This document shows, one piece after another, positions 11,579 to 22,699 of a DNA stretch of 64,000 bases. Source of the stretch: Allolobophora icterica (Eukaryota > Annelida > Clitellata > Crassiclitellata > Lumbricidae); contig OY744611.1 in the NCBI GenBank assembly GCA_963556255.1, positions 32,940,603-33,004,602 on the forward strand. The letters are read 5' to 3'. The notes beneath the pieces are model-generated. The model saw only the letters and a list, made by a program, of their open reading frames with translations. It was not told the origin of the DNA and made no database searches. Position 1 is the stretch's first letter. The number at the start of each line of letters is the position of its first letter. The translations under genes were made by a program, and so were the position numbers.

Positions 11579-14500
11579 CTAGGATGACATCATTGCTTTT
11601 GTGTATAGTGGCACCTTGGCCGGACACAGGTATGGATTATTGATGACAGTGTCTGCATTTGAATCGGAATGATCAATGCTGTCTTGATTGTTACTTTTTC
11701 CCTTCTGCTGTGATGATTTGCCTGTCGCTGAGTCTTCTTTGTTTTCTTCCGAGTTGCAAGAGCGATAGTCCATGAATTCGTAAAAATGATTCACCTTTGG
11801 TGTGCTGCTAATTACTGCAATGGCACAATAAAGATTTATTTTTAAGTAAGTAAGTAAGTATTCTTTATTAAACCAGTTGCCAAACAGCACTCTGCTGAAC
11901 ATCTGTTAAATAGATCTTCTAAAGTAAATAAACAAACATACATCCGTATATATAAACATAGCGTTCAACATATATATAATTATATATTTATTATTTGTTA
12001 TTAAATATTATATTTTACCTGAGATGATATTGATCTAGTATATGATGTGGTGGACATAAAAGCCTCCAGAATATTTGTACTATCCTTTACTGGGTACTTT
12101 TCCAACACCAATAAACCCCAAGGAAATTCATCCAAGTCATTTATAACTGAGCTTTTGTAACTCTAGCAAACTCCGACAAAACTGTTGTCTGTTGCCGTTA
12201 ACTGGGCACTGTCTAGCTCCAAAAAACTTCAGGGATTATCTGTGGTCATTGTTAACTAAGCATTTTCTAAGTGAAGAAAACTTCTATAAAAAATTTGGTT
12301 CGAGTCATTGTCAACTGAGCACTTTCAAACTCAGTAATACCAGAACAGAATATCTGTACGAAGCATCACTTTGGTTCTAAAAGTGGATGCTCTTGATCCA
12401 ACAGAAATAGCTCAAGAGACATTTTCAACCAACCTTTGTTGCATCTTTTAGATCTGTCAGTTAACCATGTTTCAGTGTCTTTATTAGGTTTGTAAAAGGC
12501 GCTAGGTAAATAGCAAGAAACGCATACATATACTCACATGAATATGTGCATGGGACATCTGGAAACAGGTGGATTTCCATGGGGCTCGTCATGGCTTCGA
12601 AGTGTGTTACTGCTTTCAGCATGTTGCGCTTCTGAACTGCGTTGTGCTCGCGAATGTTCTGGTAGCCACTGACGGGTGCTGCATGCACCTGTAATTCAGA
12701 CACAACAGTGTTACAGTTAGACAGATTAAGGTAAGAAAAATACAAGCCTCTAAAGGGCAATGCAAATATAGGTTAACAAAGTTTCTCATCATTCGGTAGC
12801 TATGGTAATGTTTGCGTCTTTACCAAATTGTCTTTTACTTTGGGAGCATGGTTGTGAGGGCTTTTTTCTCTTTGGCATCCAGACTTGGACCTCCACCGGA
12901 CGTCAATCTCTGGACAACCCCTCTGATATGACACAGTGCTTGTGAATAAGCCGTTGCCCTGTGCTTAGCTTGAGAGTAGTGCTTTAGAAATTTGGAGATT
13001 AATATTCTAAAAGTATGTAAACAATTGTGTTCAAATATTTGTGGGCTAAACATGGCTGCCAAACGTGCTGGACTGAGAACAAATGTGGAGAAAAACAAAA
13101 GCAATGGTATTTGGCAAGAAGACAATAGACACAGGACTAAATACATGGAATAGCCAGCAAATCAGTTACAAGACCAAATTAAACGTCTTAAAAACGTATG
13201 CTTAGCAGGCCTCTTTATGCCTGTGAGTCATGGACAATTAAAAAGACTGACCAGGATAAGATACAGGCATTTGAAATGTATTATTATAGAAGAAGTACTT
13301 GAAATGGACAATAAAGGTAACAATTGAGGAGGTCCAAAGAAGACTGAAACTAAATGACGATCCAACGCAAACAATAATGAGAAGGAAATTGAGTCTATTT
13401 GAGCATCTGATGTAGAATGGACAACAATAGAAAAATAAAAAAATGAAATGATGGGAATTATGGATAGAGATGGACGACAAGGAAGACCTAATAGGGAGTG
13501 GACAGATATCAAGGATTGGTGTTAACAAGATCTGCACAGCCTAGGAATAGCAGCACAGCAGCATTTTAGATTGTGGAAACTAACGACGACACATGCATTG
13601 GACACCCACAGACCTTCAACCCATGGATCATGATGATGTGAAAACAATCATGTTACCTGAACCTTTAGCGCATTACAAGTATCAACATAAACTTCTGAAA
13701 AATGTTCCCAGGATCAAAAGACATTTAGGCCAATAAAGAGACATGGGAACAATAGAACATGTTTTTCAACCTAAAAAGACTAAGTAGATACAAGTGGTCA
13801 ATTTGGTCATCCAAGTCCTGTTCAAGTTTGTTGTTGCTCAACATCACTGTGCTTACCAGTGCCACAACCACAGTACCAAGCTTCCACCAAGAAACACATG
13901 TAATGATACACGTGTTTGGGGTCGTAGTCTTAGTTACTTAAATGTGATTACTAATTTTGTAAGTTCTGAAATGCTGTTCTGTAAAAACTACAAAATAAAA
14001 ATACCATCTTAAAACTCACCGGAGTTCGGATATAGCAGTGAGCATCCGGAAACTCTGGTAAGTGGTCAGGAATGTAGGATGGGCGAGGCAACTGAGTGCC
14101 AAGGTTAAGTGGCTTCAGCTTCAGAGATGGCGACTGACTGGGTGGCACTGAAACACAAACATAACAAAGACCAGTAAACTAAGGGTCTGTTTGCTCTGCT
14201 ACAAATCTAATGCTGCATGGGACAGAATTCATTTGATAGCAAGGTTTGCAAGGGGGCTGGTTTTGGGGAAACCTTCAACATCTAGCTGAGCTCAAGAGCA
14301 TTTGAATTTCTGGCATCTGATATACAACTACTATGTTATCATGCACAACACTGTAGTATGAATATTGTAGTATGAGGTGACCCGTCAAAAGAGCGACCGA
14401 CAAAAGAGCGCCGACAAAAGAGCGCCGACAAAAGAGCGCCGGTGTCACGAAATAGAGTATCCCCATACAAGTATATCCCCTTAGCCGAATGAAGTATCCG

Positions 14501-16614
14501 GCCGGATGAATGTGAACGGGAGGGACTATCCCCCCTCGTGCAAAAGTATCTCCCATGAGCATAGGCGTAAACTTGGTCTTGGTCTTAAGGTTCAAAGACT
14601 TGGTCTTGAGGTTCAAGGTTCAAGTGATGAAAATATAGCTAAAACTAGAAGCTGGATTATCGATGAAAACATACTCAAACTAAAAAGCTGGATGAGCGAT
14701 GATAATAGAGCTCACACCAGAAGCTGAAAGAGCGTGAACCTTTCGTCAGTGAACCATTTGTCGTGAACCATTTGTCGTGAAACATTTGTCGTGAACCATT
14801 TGTCGTGAAACATTTGTCGTGAACCATTTGTTCGTGAACCATTTGCCGGGACACCTTACACTTCTTGTCGGCGCTCTTTTGTCGGCGCTCTTTTGTCGGG
14901 CGCTCTTTTGACGGGGTGCCGTAGTATGAATAGGGCAACACTGGTAATTTGATAATTCTTCCACTAAATCAAACTACTACTTATTATTATTGAAAACCAA
15001 ACAACAATGATACTAATAATACTATGGTTAATTTTATAATAATAATCATGACAGTAATTGCTATTGCCGTCATAGTAGTGGGAGTGGTAGTAGTACTGTA
15101 GTATCAGTAGTAGGAGCAGCAGCAGCAGCAGTAGTATTAACAAGGTCGATGATTTAATAATCAGGTAACTTATGACCTGGAAGCGTTACTTTGTATGATC
15201 GTCGTCCATAGGCAATCAAAGATTCCACATTCATACCTGAAGAGAAATAACCACATCAACACATTAACAAATCAGTATCCACAATATGTAAACCATAATA
15301 CATAAACACATGATCATGCTTTGGATAGCCAACCATTTGGCTCACCAGGATGCAGAGCTTGAGGAAGAGATCCTGTTCCATAACCTGTCGCCCCAAGGAA
15401 AGACAGACCCTAATCCAAAGTTTGTGGTACAAGAGACTTGGAAGTTGAAGATTTGGATAAAGACTTGCCTAAACCTGAACACAATTAAATTAACCTTAAT
15501 GTATTTTTCTGAATAAAGAATTTGTCCAGATTCTGGAACAGTATAAAGGTCGGCTAAAGCCGACAAATTCTACTATGAGCACTTCTGACGCTCACTTCCA
15601 GAGACTGTTCAGAGAATGGCGAGTTCATTGGTTGGGGTTTGTAGCATATTTGTTGCAGTTACTGTAATATGTGTAGTGTACTACAGTTTACAATTTTTTT
15701 TTATTAGTTTCCCTTGCAGCAACCACCAACTGATGCCTTTGCATTACAACAACGATGTTAGAGAAGCCAAAAGCTTAGACTGTAGGCATTATGAGTGTGA
15801 ATTAATGTTCCAAGTACAAGATTTGACTGGATGTTGCTTCATCCACAGCAGATATTACGCTAAAATATTCTCACCCATTTCAATTGCTGCAAGGACCACA
15901 TCATTCACCATAGGCTGGCTCCGACAGGCTACTTCACCGAATGCCTTTGTTAAACGACATAAATTGACCAAAACTAAAAAATGAAAAACGTAAAGACAAC
16001 AGGTTTTTGCAATAATGAAAGTTACAAACTTCAGTTCTACAAGTGCTGATTAATGAAATCAACCATAAAATGAGTAGACTTCTGTTAGCAACATGCACTG
16101 GCGTAAACTTGTACAAAATATATTTGGAGGGATTTGGTTACTCATTCTACACTTGTTGCATTGGGTGTACAGTCCATCTCAATTATTGGGAGGGGCATGT
16201 GCCCAGCTGCCCCCCAGAGCCTACGCCTATGGCAACATGAGATGGTGAGTTCGACTGGCCAAGCATGAAACTTGTTTGGGTATCTCAAGATAAGTTTACC
16301 TCTCACGTGGGCCAAATGTTTTCATCAGCTTGTGCTTAATATAAAAAAATCAACTGATGTGTTGAGCATAGTTAATATGATTAGCTTATAAATTCGACAA
16401 GGTTTGCCAGCTTTCCAGCTTTCAACAAAGAGAACAGGTCTATCCAGTAATACTACATAATCTGCGTACACTGTTCGAGCAATGCAACCATTTTTGCAAA
16501 GGCGCCTTTCTGGGCTGTATCGAATCCGACCTCGAGAAGAATAGCGCTCACAGCCTTCTCAAGATACTCGGCAGCCCACTGGTCACGACTTAATATCTCA
16601 TCCGGCGAAGACAT
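11579..16614 (-). CDS. TAF8: Transcription initiation factor TFIID subunit 8
   Basis: TAF8 is a histone-fold subunit of the general transcription factor TFIID and acts in the nucleus in Pol II preinitiation. Six minus-strand coding exons with matching phase are 16614-16470, 15973-15875, 15236-15177, 14147-14020, 12688-12538 and 11814-11579, giving 272 residues. Exons 1-3 form the histone fold (AVSAILLEVGFDTAQKGAF, RSQPMVNDVVLAAIEMG, MNVESLIAYGRRSYKV). Exon 4 carries the family signature of the TAF8 C-terminal domain (PSYIPDHLPEFPDAHCYIRT). Exon 5 continues with APVSGYQNIREHNAVQKRN. Exon 6 ends in INNPYLCPAKVP, matching the conserved DNPYLRP motif near the vertebrate C-terminus. The exon 1 donor GTACGC was chosen because it aligns the fold to vertebrate TAF8 without gaps. 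The start ATG opens MSSPDEILSRDQ, so the tail before the fold is short. Introns hold several transposons. The gene is head-to-head with DNALI1. Confidence 0.9.
11835..11910 (-). mobile_element. Retroelement 3' tail with (ACTT)n
   Basis: On the minus strand an AATAAAGAATA followed by (CTTA)n lies just before the last TAF8 acceptor. Similar AAGTAAGTA...TTCTTTATT tails occur near 21408 and 43527, so this is a dispersed family inserted close to the splice site. Confidence 0.5.
12840..13010 (+). mobile_element. LINE 3' tail fragment
   Basis: Carries the block CTCTGGACAACCCCTCTGAT and then GTGCTTAGCTTGAGAGTAGTGCTTTAGAAATT. The same block occurs at 19549, 35555 and 58890/59117 and in decayed form near 38600. 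At 58690 it follows a LINE coding remnant, so it is read as a LINE 3' end. It sits in a TAF8 intron. Confidence 0.65.
13190..13640 (+). mobile_element. Decayed LINE reverse transcriptase C-terminal region
   Basis: Frames contain RPLYACESWTIKKTDQDKIQ, then degraded downstream blocks with many stops. It is the same class of relic as 1016-1680 and 21870-22310. It lies in the TAF8 intron between exons 4 and 5, on the opposite strand to TAF8. Confidence 0.65.
14376..14920. mobile_element. Mutator-like non-autonomous element with tandem-repeat ends
   Basis: A 545-bp element begins GGTGACCCGTCAAAAGAGC and ends with the inverted GCTCTTTTGACGGGGTGCC, flanked by perfect 9-bp duplications GTAGTATGA (14367-14375 and 14921-14929). 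A 9-bp duplication is typical of Mutator-like elements. Both ends are built of a repeated unit of about 14 bp (CGACAAAAGAGCGC). Internally a second unit of 14-15 bp (GTGAACCATTTGTC) is repeated about seven times at 14747-14843. No transposase is encoded. It lies in a TAF8 intron. Confidence 0.8.
16096..16231. mobile_element. hAT MITE, CACTGGCGTAAACTTGT family, copy 1
   Basis: A 136-bp element starts CACTGGCGTAAACTTGT and ends CTACGCCTATG, with perfect 8-bp duplications GCAACATG (16088-16095 and 16232-16239). It is highly similar along its length to 25172-25308. It lies in the first intron of TAF8. Confidence 0.9.
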
Positions 16615-17330
16615 TTTAAAGTCTCTTATCTAATTTAAATTGAAAAATCTTAAACCGCCAGTCACGCTGCAACGCAACAGGAGTCGTTAAAGATCTACGC
16701 AACACTAAACCACATGAATGCTCACGAACACATGGACCTTTCAAATTTTGTTGCCAGTTTTTACAACTAAGCAACGTGACCATAGACTAAACTCATGCCA
16801 ACTAAAATCTTATAGCGCTACCATTTGGAGTTCGGAAGTCTAACATATTCGTTGATGCCGTTCTTACCTCGTTGGTTGATGCCTAAGAATGGTTGATGCT
16901 GGCCTAGTCAAGTGCCCGTATATCCCACAAGTCCAGTCGCTCGCTTTGAAATCCTAATCGTCCAGTCGCTCGCTTTGAAATCCTAATCGTAAACTCGAAA
17001 CTTTTAACAGCGCTACGGATTTAATATGCTCTGGGCACCAGCTGCAACGCCACAGCGTCAAGTCAGAGGGTCTGTAAAAGATACCATTTGAAGAACAAAT
17101 AATGCTGCAAGAGACCAGATAAGAGGAAGAGAAACTTGAAAACGAAGAGGAAGGCGTTTCAAAATTCTCCAAAAGAGCCTACTGGATTTAGAAGATAACC
17201 ATCTGAAAACGCTAAGCAGCTCTAGATCGCTTAGTAAAGTTAGTTGTAAACGCTTCCGGTTCGACTGTAATGCCTGGCGTTTGTACCGTCTGCTAAATTT
17301 TAAGTGTCGATTAAAGAAATCGCTTTCAAT
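16615..17330. promoter_or_regulatory. Bidirectional promoter interval TAF8/DNALI1
   Basis: The 716 bp between the two start codons, which face away from each other, must hold both promoters unless a noncoding first exon lies elsewhere. It contains a perfect 29-bp tandem duplication (16931-16959 and 16960-16988) starting GTCCAGTCGCTCGC. I see no clear TATA box. I did not find a convincing RFX X-box here, although DNALI1 is a cilium gene. Confidence 0.6.
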
Positions 17331-19316
17331 ATGATTCCTCCAAACACTTCGCTTGTGCGATTTGACAATCCAGTGCTTGTGACGAAAAATACGGAGAAAA
17401 AGACTCCGAAGGTTAAATTTACACTCGAAATTTCGATTAATTGCCGAAATTGGATTTTTTCCACTGAGTGTTGGAATACCTAACTTTTTCTCGGTATCGT
17501 TTACAAATGTTAACACCTGACTTCATTAGACGATGTTTCAGTAATTATCAAGTGTTAATCTGGGAATTTTATTATGTATTTGCTCAATCACAAAATTTAT
17601 TACGCTTAAGGTGAATTAATGGATTATATAATGTATATCTTCCAAATACACAAAAGCCCCGTGAGAGAGACCAGCGCTATAGTAAGTAGAGTCCAAGATC
17701 CTGTACTTGGCCGGGTTAATTACATGCCGATCCATATTTTGCGTTTCTTCTTTCAGGATAAAAAGCTGAAGGCCACGTCTGGATCACCTACTCGGGGGCC
17801 ATCACCACCTCCCTGCCCTTCGCCAAAACCTAAGTTGCCGCCACTGGACGGTTCAGCTCAACAAACGACTGAAGTACTTAATGCCATATTGCCTCCAAAG
17901 TTAGTATTTGGCTGAATAGATCTTGTAGTATTGTGATTATTGTTATTTATTTACAAATTACCCCGATATGTTGTGAACCCAAGGGCTATGTCAAATTAAT
18001 CTGTAGAGAAAATAATGCATCTGAAATGGCTATAACTCATCAATATTGAATATTCTGCATCAAAAGGTACTGCAGAAAACGACTGCAACCACTGAACTAA
18101 ACGCTGAACTACAGTTGCCAAGTTTACGTTAGAATGGATAAATGTATACTTATTGTTAGAAGATAGAAATGATCCTCTAGACATAAGCTAAAGAGTTTTT
18201 GAAGGAATCAAAACAGTGCTGAAGTGGTTAGAACTCATGGAAATCTGGATGAGCAAAACTGCCATGAAAGGCAGCAGTATATTATATTAACACTGATTAT
18301 CACTGATACTATTAACCACAGCCATGGGCATTCAGAGAGGGGGCATGTGCCCCCCCTAGATTTTGAAAGTTGTCACGTTTTCTATGTTCGTGAATAGCTA
18401 TTCTATGCAAAAACGTCATTTTGCCCCCTTGGAAAAATTTTGCACCCCTCCCCCCTAGAAAAATTCCTGCAGAGTCCATGACCACAGCATTCTATATATT
18501 ACAGCACTCAAAAGTCATTTGGTATTGTTGGTTGTCCACTCAGTGGTGGTGCACTGCTTATTCCTCTCTGACTGCACTCGGTAAGCCAGGCCTCCGTTCC
18601 CATTATTTATAGGTCTGGACCGTCTGGATATAAATAGGTCTTATATCCTTCACAAGTGCACACTGCAGACCTCAGCAATGTTCCTTCCTCCCTAGGATAT
18701 GCTGCTCACAAGTACAAGTATGCTAATATACATGGCCATGCTGTAGAGACAATCGTCTTAGCTCGGCAGATGGTTGAGAAACCTGAAGCTCTTTGCTCAT
18801 TCGACTGCCTATGGCTTAATTCTGGAAAGAGTCTAGTGATCTGGGTTGGTAACCATTAATTGGGAGCTCCAAAAGATGACTTACAGTATTTGCAATTTAC
18901 TTTCCCAATTCCTTCTTCTGTACTCCTGTGTAACTCGAAATGAGGAGTTGACCTCTGAGCATGTGAAAACGGTATATGGAACATGCATGCTTTCATCATC
19001 TGTATCTGGTCTGCACCACAAGCCACTCACAATCTTCCAAGGCAGCATGGTGTATAAATTTATATACCCTATGTTTGACTACAGTAAGGACATTTATGCA
19101 AGCCTCCATGGAAGCATTGCCGTGGGCGGCCCCCCCTATTCTGGAACAGGCTTCCATACAACTTGCAACATAAGCTACTCCTTTCTATATAAGCTTCCAT
19201 TTTGCCAGGGGTTGAAGACTTCTATTTTCATTGTCAGGTCGGAAGTAACTCGGATGAGGTTTCTTTAAAATGCACTATTACAAATAAGATATTACTATTT
19301 TCACTGTTATTATTAC

Positions 19317-19385
<69 letters not shown>

Positions 19386-22300
19386 ATTTATGTAGAGGCA
19401 TATAACAGGCCTATGTGAAAAATTCCTTACTTACCTTATCTACAATCATTTGAATTATTTAAATACAGTATTTAGTGTTCAACCAATCCATCAGATACAA
19501 TACAGACATACATGCTTGCATTGGTCCTGCTCTATGGACCAACGGACATCGATCTCTGGACAACCCTTCGGTTGCCTACGACGCAGCGCTCGTGAATTAG
19601 CTGGTGCTCTGCGCTTGGCTGTACAGTGGCGCTTTAGAAAATTGGAGATTACGAGGGAATCAACTCTCTCCATTGACACCAGCCTCTTTATTAGCTGGTG
19701 GCCTAAGTGCCTCGTTTTGCTGCCTTAAGCCACATTCTGTTCACTGGGTCTTTCGGACTGGGAGCACCTCTGATTATGGAACACTGTGAGAGGTGCTTTA
19801 TAAATGTTCAGATGCAACACAATACATGCATGCAATGCCATGCATACGTACATATGCCTACATGTATGCATGCAATGCTATTCATGTATACTTACATACA
19901 TCAGTTGTTGGTTGATTGAACTGTATAGGGAGTTGCAGGAAGAGGGTACTCTATGGATCCAGCCAGTGTCCAGTACTCCGGCCACTCGGATCGACGTGGT
20001 CACTCTGCAGGAGGAGCTGGACAGGCGATTGCAACAACGCCAGGCTCGAGAGACAGGCATCTGCCCAGTTCGCCGCGAACTCTACTCACAGTGCTTCGGT
20101 GAGCGAACATAGCGTTTATCTTATATGGTATTAAGGGTAAGGTAAGCATTGTTGTGTTGTAAATTATGAGGTAAAATAATGTAAGCTCTATTATGTATTG
20201 TATATTTTGAGATGAGATGGTACGGTAATTAAGTTAAAGCATACCTTACCATATCTTACCTAACCTTTCAATATCTTGTGATACTTTACCTTACCTAACC
20301 TTTCCATGGCTTGCTCTACATAATTTACCTATTCTTCTTAGTTCTTACCATATCTTACCTTGCTTTACTTTATACCATAATATGCCTTACCGGCCATTAC
20401 CTAACTGTGTGTTGCGTTGTTGTTGTTGCAGATGAGTTGATTCGTCAGGTGACGATCAATTGTTCGGAGCGCGGTCTTCTCCTCGTCAGAGTCCGAGATG
20501 AGATCAACATGACAATCGCCGCCTACCAGACACTGTACGAGAGCAGCGTTGCCTTCGGAATGAGGAAGGCTCTCCAGGCTGAACAGGGAAAGACCGACCT
20601 CGAGAAAAGGGTTAGCAGTCAGGCAACTTGGAAATGGGTTAGGCAGTGAGGGAACTAGGAAATTGAGTAGGCAATGAGCGAACTAGGAAATTGGGTAGGC
20701 AATGAGCGAACTAGGAAATTAAGTAGGCAGTGGAAGGATCTTGATAGGTAGGAACTTAGGTAGGAACTTGGAAACTGATCAGGCATTGAAGGAACTATGA
20801 AACAGAGTAGAAAAGATGGAAATTGGAAATTGGGTAGGCAATGAGGCAACTTGGAAACTGGGTAGGCAGTGATGGAACTGTGAAATTGAATAGAAAAAGG
20901 ATGGAACTTGAAAATTTGATAGGCAGTGGGTTTACTAGTTTGGTAGGCAATGAGGGAACCAGGAAATTTGTAGGAAATGAGGGAACTATAGGAAATTGGT
21001 AGGCAATGAGGGAATTTAAAAAAATGGCGATTGCTTTAGATCAGTGAGACTATAGATCAGTAGTTTAGATTAGATTACCGGTCATTAAGATAGGATTAGA
21101 TTTGCCTAGAAGGATTGAATCAGTTTGGATCGGATTAGAATGGATTCTTTGTGTTCATTCAGGTTGTTGACCTGGAGAGTGACAAGCGTGACTATGAACG
21201 TCAGGTGAACGAACTGAAGGCGCGCGCTGACCAGATCGAGAAGAAAGCAGCTGACCAGAAGCAAGTGGAGGAAAAGAAGCATGCTGAAGAGGTCCAGTTC
21301 CTCAAGAAAACCAACCAACAGCTCAAGGTCTGCCATCCACTTATTCTACATCTGTTAGGCTATTGTATGTATGTGCTACAATTATGTTTAGTTGTATTTA
21401 TGCGTGTTAGTAAGTAAGTAAGTAAGTATATTCTTTATTAGCAAACGCACAATGGGACAAAAGCTAGAAGCATTGATTGTAAAACATTGCAGTAATAATA
21501 AATCGAAATAAAATTATAAAATTAGTAAATAAGAAAGTGTTTTCTTATCATTTATGCAGTAATCTGGCAATGTAACCCTTCCCTGTCAAAGGATCACATT
21601 GCGGTATCTCACAATTATGCCAGCGATATCGTAGAGAGTACCCGGAAGATCGTGTCGGAGGAAGCAAATGATGGAGGACATGCCCTGGGTCCCGAAGGAT
21701 TGCAGTGTGTTTATGTAACTTTTGTTGCAATTGTAAAAGTAATTGTAAAGGTTTTAAACAAAACATTTATACAGAGCTGCTCTGTTTTTAATATTTGGGA
21801 AAGTATACAGCAATCAAGAAAAAACAAAACTCTGGGGGATTTTGTCACTCCAGTACTGATGTATTGATGTGAGTGTTGATGCTTATGAAAGGAGGATGAA
21901 AGGAGGATTCTTGTGGCGGAATGAACTGGTTAAGAAGAATATCGGGGAGGACCAGACGAGATAGAATTCATAATGAGGTATTCCGGAAGGAGTTAGGACA
22001 GAGGGAAACACTGGTAGACAAGATCAGTAAAGGAAGACGCACATGGTTTGGGCATGTAACAAGAATGTACGACAAAAGATTACCAGCAAGGGCATTACAT
22101 TGCTAGGTGGAGGGAACACGTAGTCGAGGAAGACAAACGAAGACATGCCTGGAAATCGTGATAAAAGATCTTAAAAGCAAGACATGGACATGAGAACTGC
22201 CCTGGATACTATCAGAAACAGACAGAAATGTTGCCATCTTGTGAAAACCTCATCGTCAGCACACACATGACAGAAGAGAGACGAAGACACTTAGTGATCA

Positions 22301-22492
22301 GCGTTAAGCAGAACAGAGTTAGTATGAATGGATATGTATGTATACAACTGTATAGTGTACATGCAGGCATACATGCAGATATCTGATAAATGAGCTATTG
22401 ATAAATTGTCTTGCCTTATCGTTCAGATAATTTGCACTGATTGTTTTGTGTTTTAGACTCAGCTGGAGGGCATTATTGCTCCAAAGAAATAG
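17331..22492 (+). CDS. DNALI1: Axonemal dynein light intermediate polypeptide 1 (p28 type)
   Basis: DNALI1 (p28) is a subunit of inner-arm axonemal dyneins and acts in motile cilia and flagella. Six coding exons with matching phase are 17331-17411, 17757-17899, 19929-20098, 20432-20610, 21163-21327 and 22457-22492, giving 257 residues, the usual family length. The N-terminus MIPPNTSLVRFDNPVLVTKN matches the conserved family start and fixes the ATG. A proline-rich linker follows, then TTEVLNAILPPK, then TLWIQPVSSTPATR. The core block RQARETGICPVRRELYSQCF is near-identical to other animals, as are INMTIAAYQTLYESSVAFGM and RKALQAEQGKTDLEKR. The C-terminal half is a coiled coil (KRDYERQVNELKARADQIEK) ending LEGIIAPKK and stop. 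All junctions are GT-AG. It is head-to-head with TAF8. Introns hold a MITE, a TTA microsatellite, a LINE tail and a minisatellite. Confidence 0.95.
18323..18480. mobile_element. hAT MITE related to the 10496 element
   Basis: The element starts CATGGGCATTCAGAGAGG and ends CCTGCAGAGTCCATG, with perfect 8-bp duplications ACCACAGC (18315-18322 and 18481-18488). It shares an interior block with 10496-10773. It lies in a DNALI1 intron. Confidence 0.88.
19306..19385 (+). repeat. (TTA)n microsatellite
   Basis: Roughly 25 uninterrupted TTA/ATT units in a DNALI1 intron. The poly-leucine reading frame it creates is an artefact. Confidence 0.95.
19530..19800 (+). mobile_element. LINE 3' tail fragment
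   Basis: Contains ACATCGATCTCTGGACAACC and GTGGCGCTTTAGAAAATTGG, then a second 3'-end style block, GGGAGCACCTCTGATTATGG followed by GAGAGGTGCTTTATAAAT. The second block is the same tail type that follows the LINE coding remnant at 24738-25020. Confidence 0.65.
20640..21010 (+). repeat. Minisatellite of ~28-bp unit
   Basis: About a dozen imperfect units of the form AGGCAATGAGGGAACTAGG plus AAATTGGGT fill the DNALI1 intron right after the donor at 20611. The first unit overlaps the donor region. Confidence 0.8.
21870..22310 (+). mobile_element. Decayed LINE reverse transcriptase C-terminal region
   Basis: One frame reads MNWLRRISGRTRRDRIHNEV, then RRTWFGHVTRMYDKRLPARA. After a stop, a frameshifted GTRSRGRQTKTCLEI block follows. 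These are post-RT blocks of non-LTR elements. It lies in the last DNALI1 intron. Confidence 0.75.
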
Positions 22493-22677
22493 TCTCGACT
22501 GTTGCGATCTTCTTGTGCAGACTTTTCTGATGCTGGCCTTCGTGGCAAGAGTTCTTCTCGTAAAATCAGTTCTATTTATTAAATGTTTTTCTAATATAAG
22601 AACTTACGTTATATGTGAATGTTGTTCAGAACAATATGCAGAGTTGGGAAAGATTGTCCGTTGGTATGTTACTGTAT

Positions 22678-22683
22678 AATAAA
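22678..22683 (+). terminator. Polyadenylation signal of DNALI1
   Basis: AATAAA about 185 bp after the DNALI1 stop codon. Confidence 0.65.
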
Positions 22684-22699
22684 ATCTGGAATTTCAAAA

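Noticed and set aside
12835..13146. Minus-strand frame considered as an extra TAF8 exon
   Set aside because: It overlaps a dispersed LINE tail present in other places of the window, and TAF8 exons 14147-14020 and 12688-12538 already join in phase with conserved sequence on both sides.
17058..17516. 152-residue open frame on the minus strand
   Set aside because: It is antisense to DNALI1 exon 1, whose N-terminus is clearly conserved, and the translation has no recognisable domain.
19202..19405. Poly-leucine open frame
   Set aside because: Translation of the TTA microsatellite in a DNALI1 intron.
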